Origin: Archilochus colubris
Taxonomy: Eukaryota > Chordata > Aves > Apodiformes > Trochilidae
DNA: 64,000 nucleotides
Assembly (NCBI GenBank): GCA_023079485.1
Contig: CM041101.1
Coordinates: 7,901,501 to 7,965,500, forward strand
Direction of reading: 5' to 3'
Part shown: positions 62,667 to 64,000 of the stretch, piece after piece
Layout: the number at the start of each line of letters is the position of its first letter
Numbering within the stretch: position 1 is the stretch's first letter
The notes under the pieces: model-generated
The model's database searches: none
What the model was told of the DNA's origin: nothing
The model's input: the letters and a program-made list of their open reading frames with translations, nothing else
Translations under genes and position numbers: made by a program

Positions 62667-64000
62667 CTAATAAACCAGTGAACAATGTCAGCTGCATTCA
62701 TTCCAGTGCCATCATGAGCATATATGTTTCAGTTCAGTAGAGAGCAGGACAGGGACATTAATTTGGAAAGAGAGCTCACATCAGAAAACATTAAAATGGT
62801 GTCTTTTGGATCAAGAATAACACAAAGTGCAATATTATTATAAGACACAATAAGACAACTAAGAGTAGACAAGAATCTCACAATGTCACACAAATGATCA
62901 CATGAAGGGTCTTTTCAGTTTATATCTATCAGTGTTTAAAACAGATTTGTCACTAATTTAGGATTAAAAATACTTTGGGTTCTTGGGTACAATCCTAAAA
63001 CAAGATTTACAACAAATTTACTGCTACTAATGAGCAGTGAGAACTGGTAACACTGTCTGCAAAAGAAACAAAATGTAGCTCAGTAATCAAGTGTATACAG
63101 GGTATGGAATTCATTAGGTTTGGGGGTTTTTTTTGGCTTGGTTTGGGGTTTTTTTTTGGTTTTTTTTTTTTTTTGTTTTTTTTTTTGCTGTTTGTTTTTT
63201 TAACCAAAGGTCCATCATGTGATTTCTTTTTAAAACAACTTTTGACACTGAATACCTGAGGAAGAACATGCAGCAAAACTCCAACAGACAGTGGAAAGCA
63301 GGGCTAACAGAGGAAAAGAAATACAACAGAGTGGAGTAAAGAAAAGGTTTACAGAAAGATTTTAACAACACAAAAATTAACCATGTTTCAGAGGAAAGAG
63401 TAAAAAAAAGGACAGAAAGAAAGAAAACCAGCAAGATAAATGTATTAAAAAACCATAGTGAATATCAAGCTCACTGGAATACTTTATGCAAATGCTCATA
63501 CTTGATTAAACATGCAAATAAATCCTAGAAATAAAAATAACCATGCAACCCAGGAGCACAGGGGGGCTACCTTCAGTGAGGAATAAAGGCTCTGTGGAAA
63601 GGGAACTGTAACAAACCAACACATCAGCTAAAGGAAGAAAGAAGCAAGCAAAGTTTGTCATCAAAGGGTAAGAGTGGGTCAAGTTGCAAAATATATGCTG
63701 CTAAATCTCACTATACTGAAAACTACATTGTAGAAAGAGACTGCAAGTTAAAGTGTGTGTTCACAGGAGAAACAGCTACAGAAATATCAGTGATTGTGGG
63801 TCTAAGGATAAAATTTTAGGAGACACATCTAACAAGCAAGATAAAAGCCAGATATTAAGTTGCCAGCAGGTCAATTACACAAGCACTGTCAAGTCAGTAA
63901 GACTTTTCTCAGAGCCACTGTATAAATCTCCAGTTTCTAGCTACCAATGAAAGATACTTATATCTTACAAGATTTTGGGACAATGTTAATAAAGTAAACT
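62667..64000 (-). other. CNTRL: CNTRL intron at the right edge
   Basis: No confident exon upstream of 62666 was found. The sequence is AT-rich with the T/G tract. One 57-nt splice-bounded open block at 63571-63627 was considered and not accepted. The 5' two-fifths of the gene must lie beyond the window. Confidence 0.65.
63117..63202 (+). repeat. T-rich tract with G-runs in CNTRL intron
   Basis: Long T homopolymers are broken by GGGGG, GG and GGGG. On the transcribed (minus) strand this is A-rich with C-runs. Confidence 0.8.

Noticed and set aside
63571..63627. 57-nt minus-strand open block with a strong pyrimidine acceptor and AAG|GTAGCC donor, in phase with the first CNTRL exon
   Set aside because: The encoded peptide (LMCWFVTVPFPQSLYSSLK) is not coiled-coil-like and I do not recognise it from centriolin. 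It could be an alternative or chance exon; evidence is insufficient.

Overview
This looks like vertebrate nuclear DNA, most likely from a bird. It contains split genes with GT-AG introns, CpG-island promoters and AATAAA polyadenylation signals. The proteins are near-identical to vertebrate orthologues, and the introns are compact: a whole RAB14 gene in about 16 kb and most of centriolin in about 24 kb. No LINE, ERV or DNA-transposon body could be recognised by eye. No operon, CRISPR, phage or other prokaryotic feature is present.

Layout. (1) 1-15.6 kb, minus strand: the 5' part of gelsolin (GSN). The first two actin-binding-domain coding exons are at 1276-1477 and 696-850, and the rest of the gene lies off the left edge. 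A candidate signal-peptide exon sits at 2736-2821, and a CpG island at about 14.3-15.6 kb probably holds the cytoplasmic first exon(s). (2) 15.6-22.6 kb: intergenic, no gene seen. (3) 22.6-38.8 kb, plus strand: complete RAB14, with a CpG-island promoter, a non-coding exon 1, seven coding exons giving 215 aa, and a 3'UTR with several poly(A) signals. (4) 38.8-39.6 kb: a short gap between convergent 3' ends. (5) 39.6-64.0 kb, minus strand: centriolin (CNTRL/CEP110) from its 3' end through 36 coding exons (about 2,000 residues). The N-terminal leucine-rich-repeat part lies off the right edge.

The order GSN-RAB14-CNTRL, with RAB14 opposite to the other two, is the conserved amniote arrangement (human 9q33, read in reverse). 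The genes are neighbours by ancestry rather than a functional cluster. Gelsolin severs and caps actin, RAB14 directs endosome/Golgi traffic, and centriolin is a mother-centriole and midbody scaffold.

The most interesting sequence-level observations are: (a) a CpG island inside a CNTRL intron (about 58.45-58.85 kb) with an ATG and 23 codons that end in a strong donor in phase with the next CNTRL exon, implying an N-terminally truncated isoform; (b) a 19-codon hydrophobic leader exon in phase with the gelsolin body; (c) one CNTRL junction whose phase fits only a GC-AG intron or an unseen micro-exon. Exon boundaries were read by eye from splice consensus and phase plus recalled human proteins; nothing was aligned by software.
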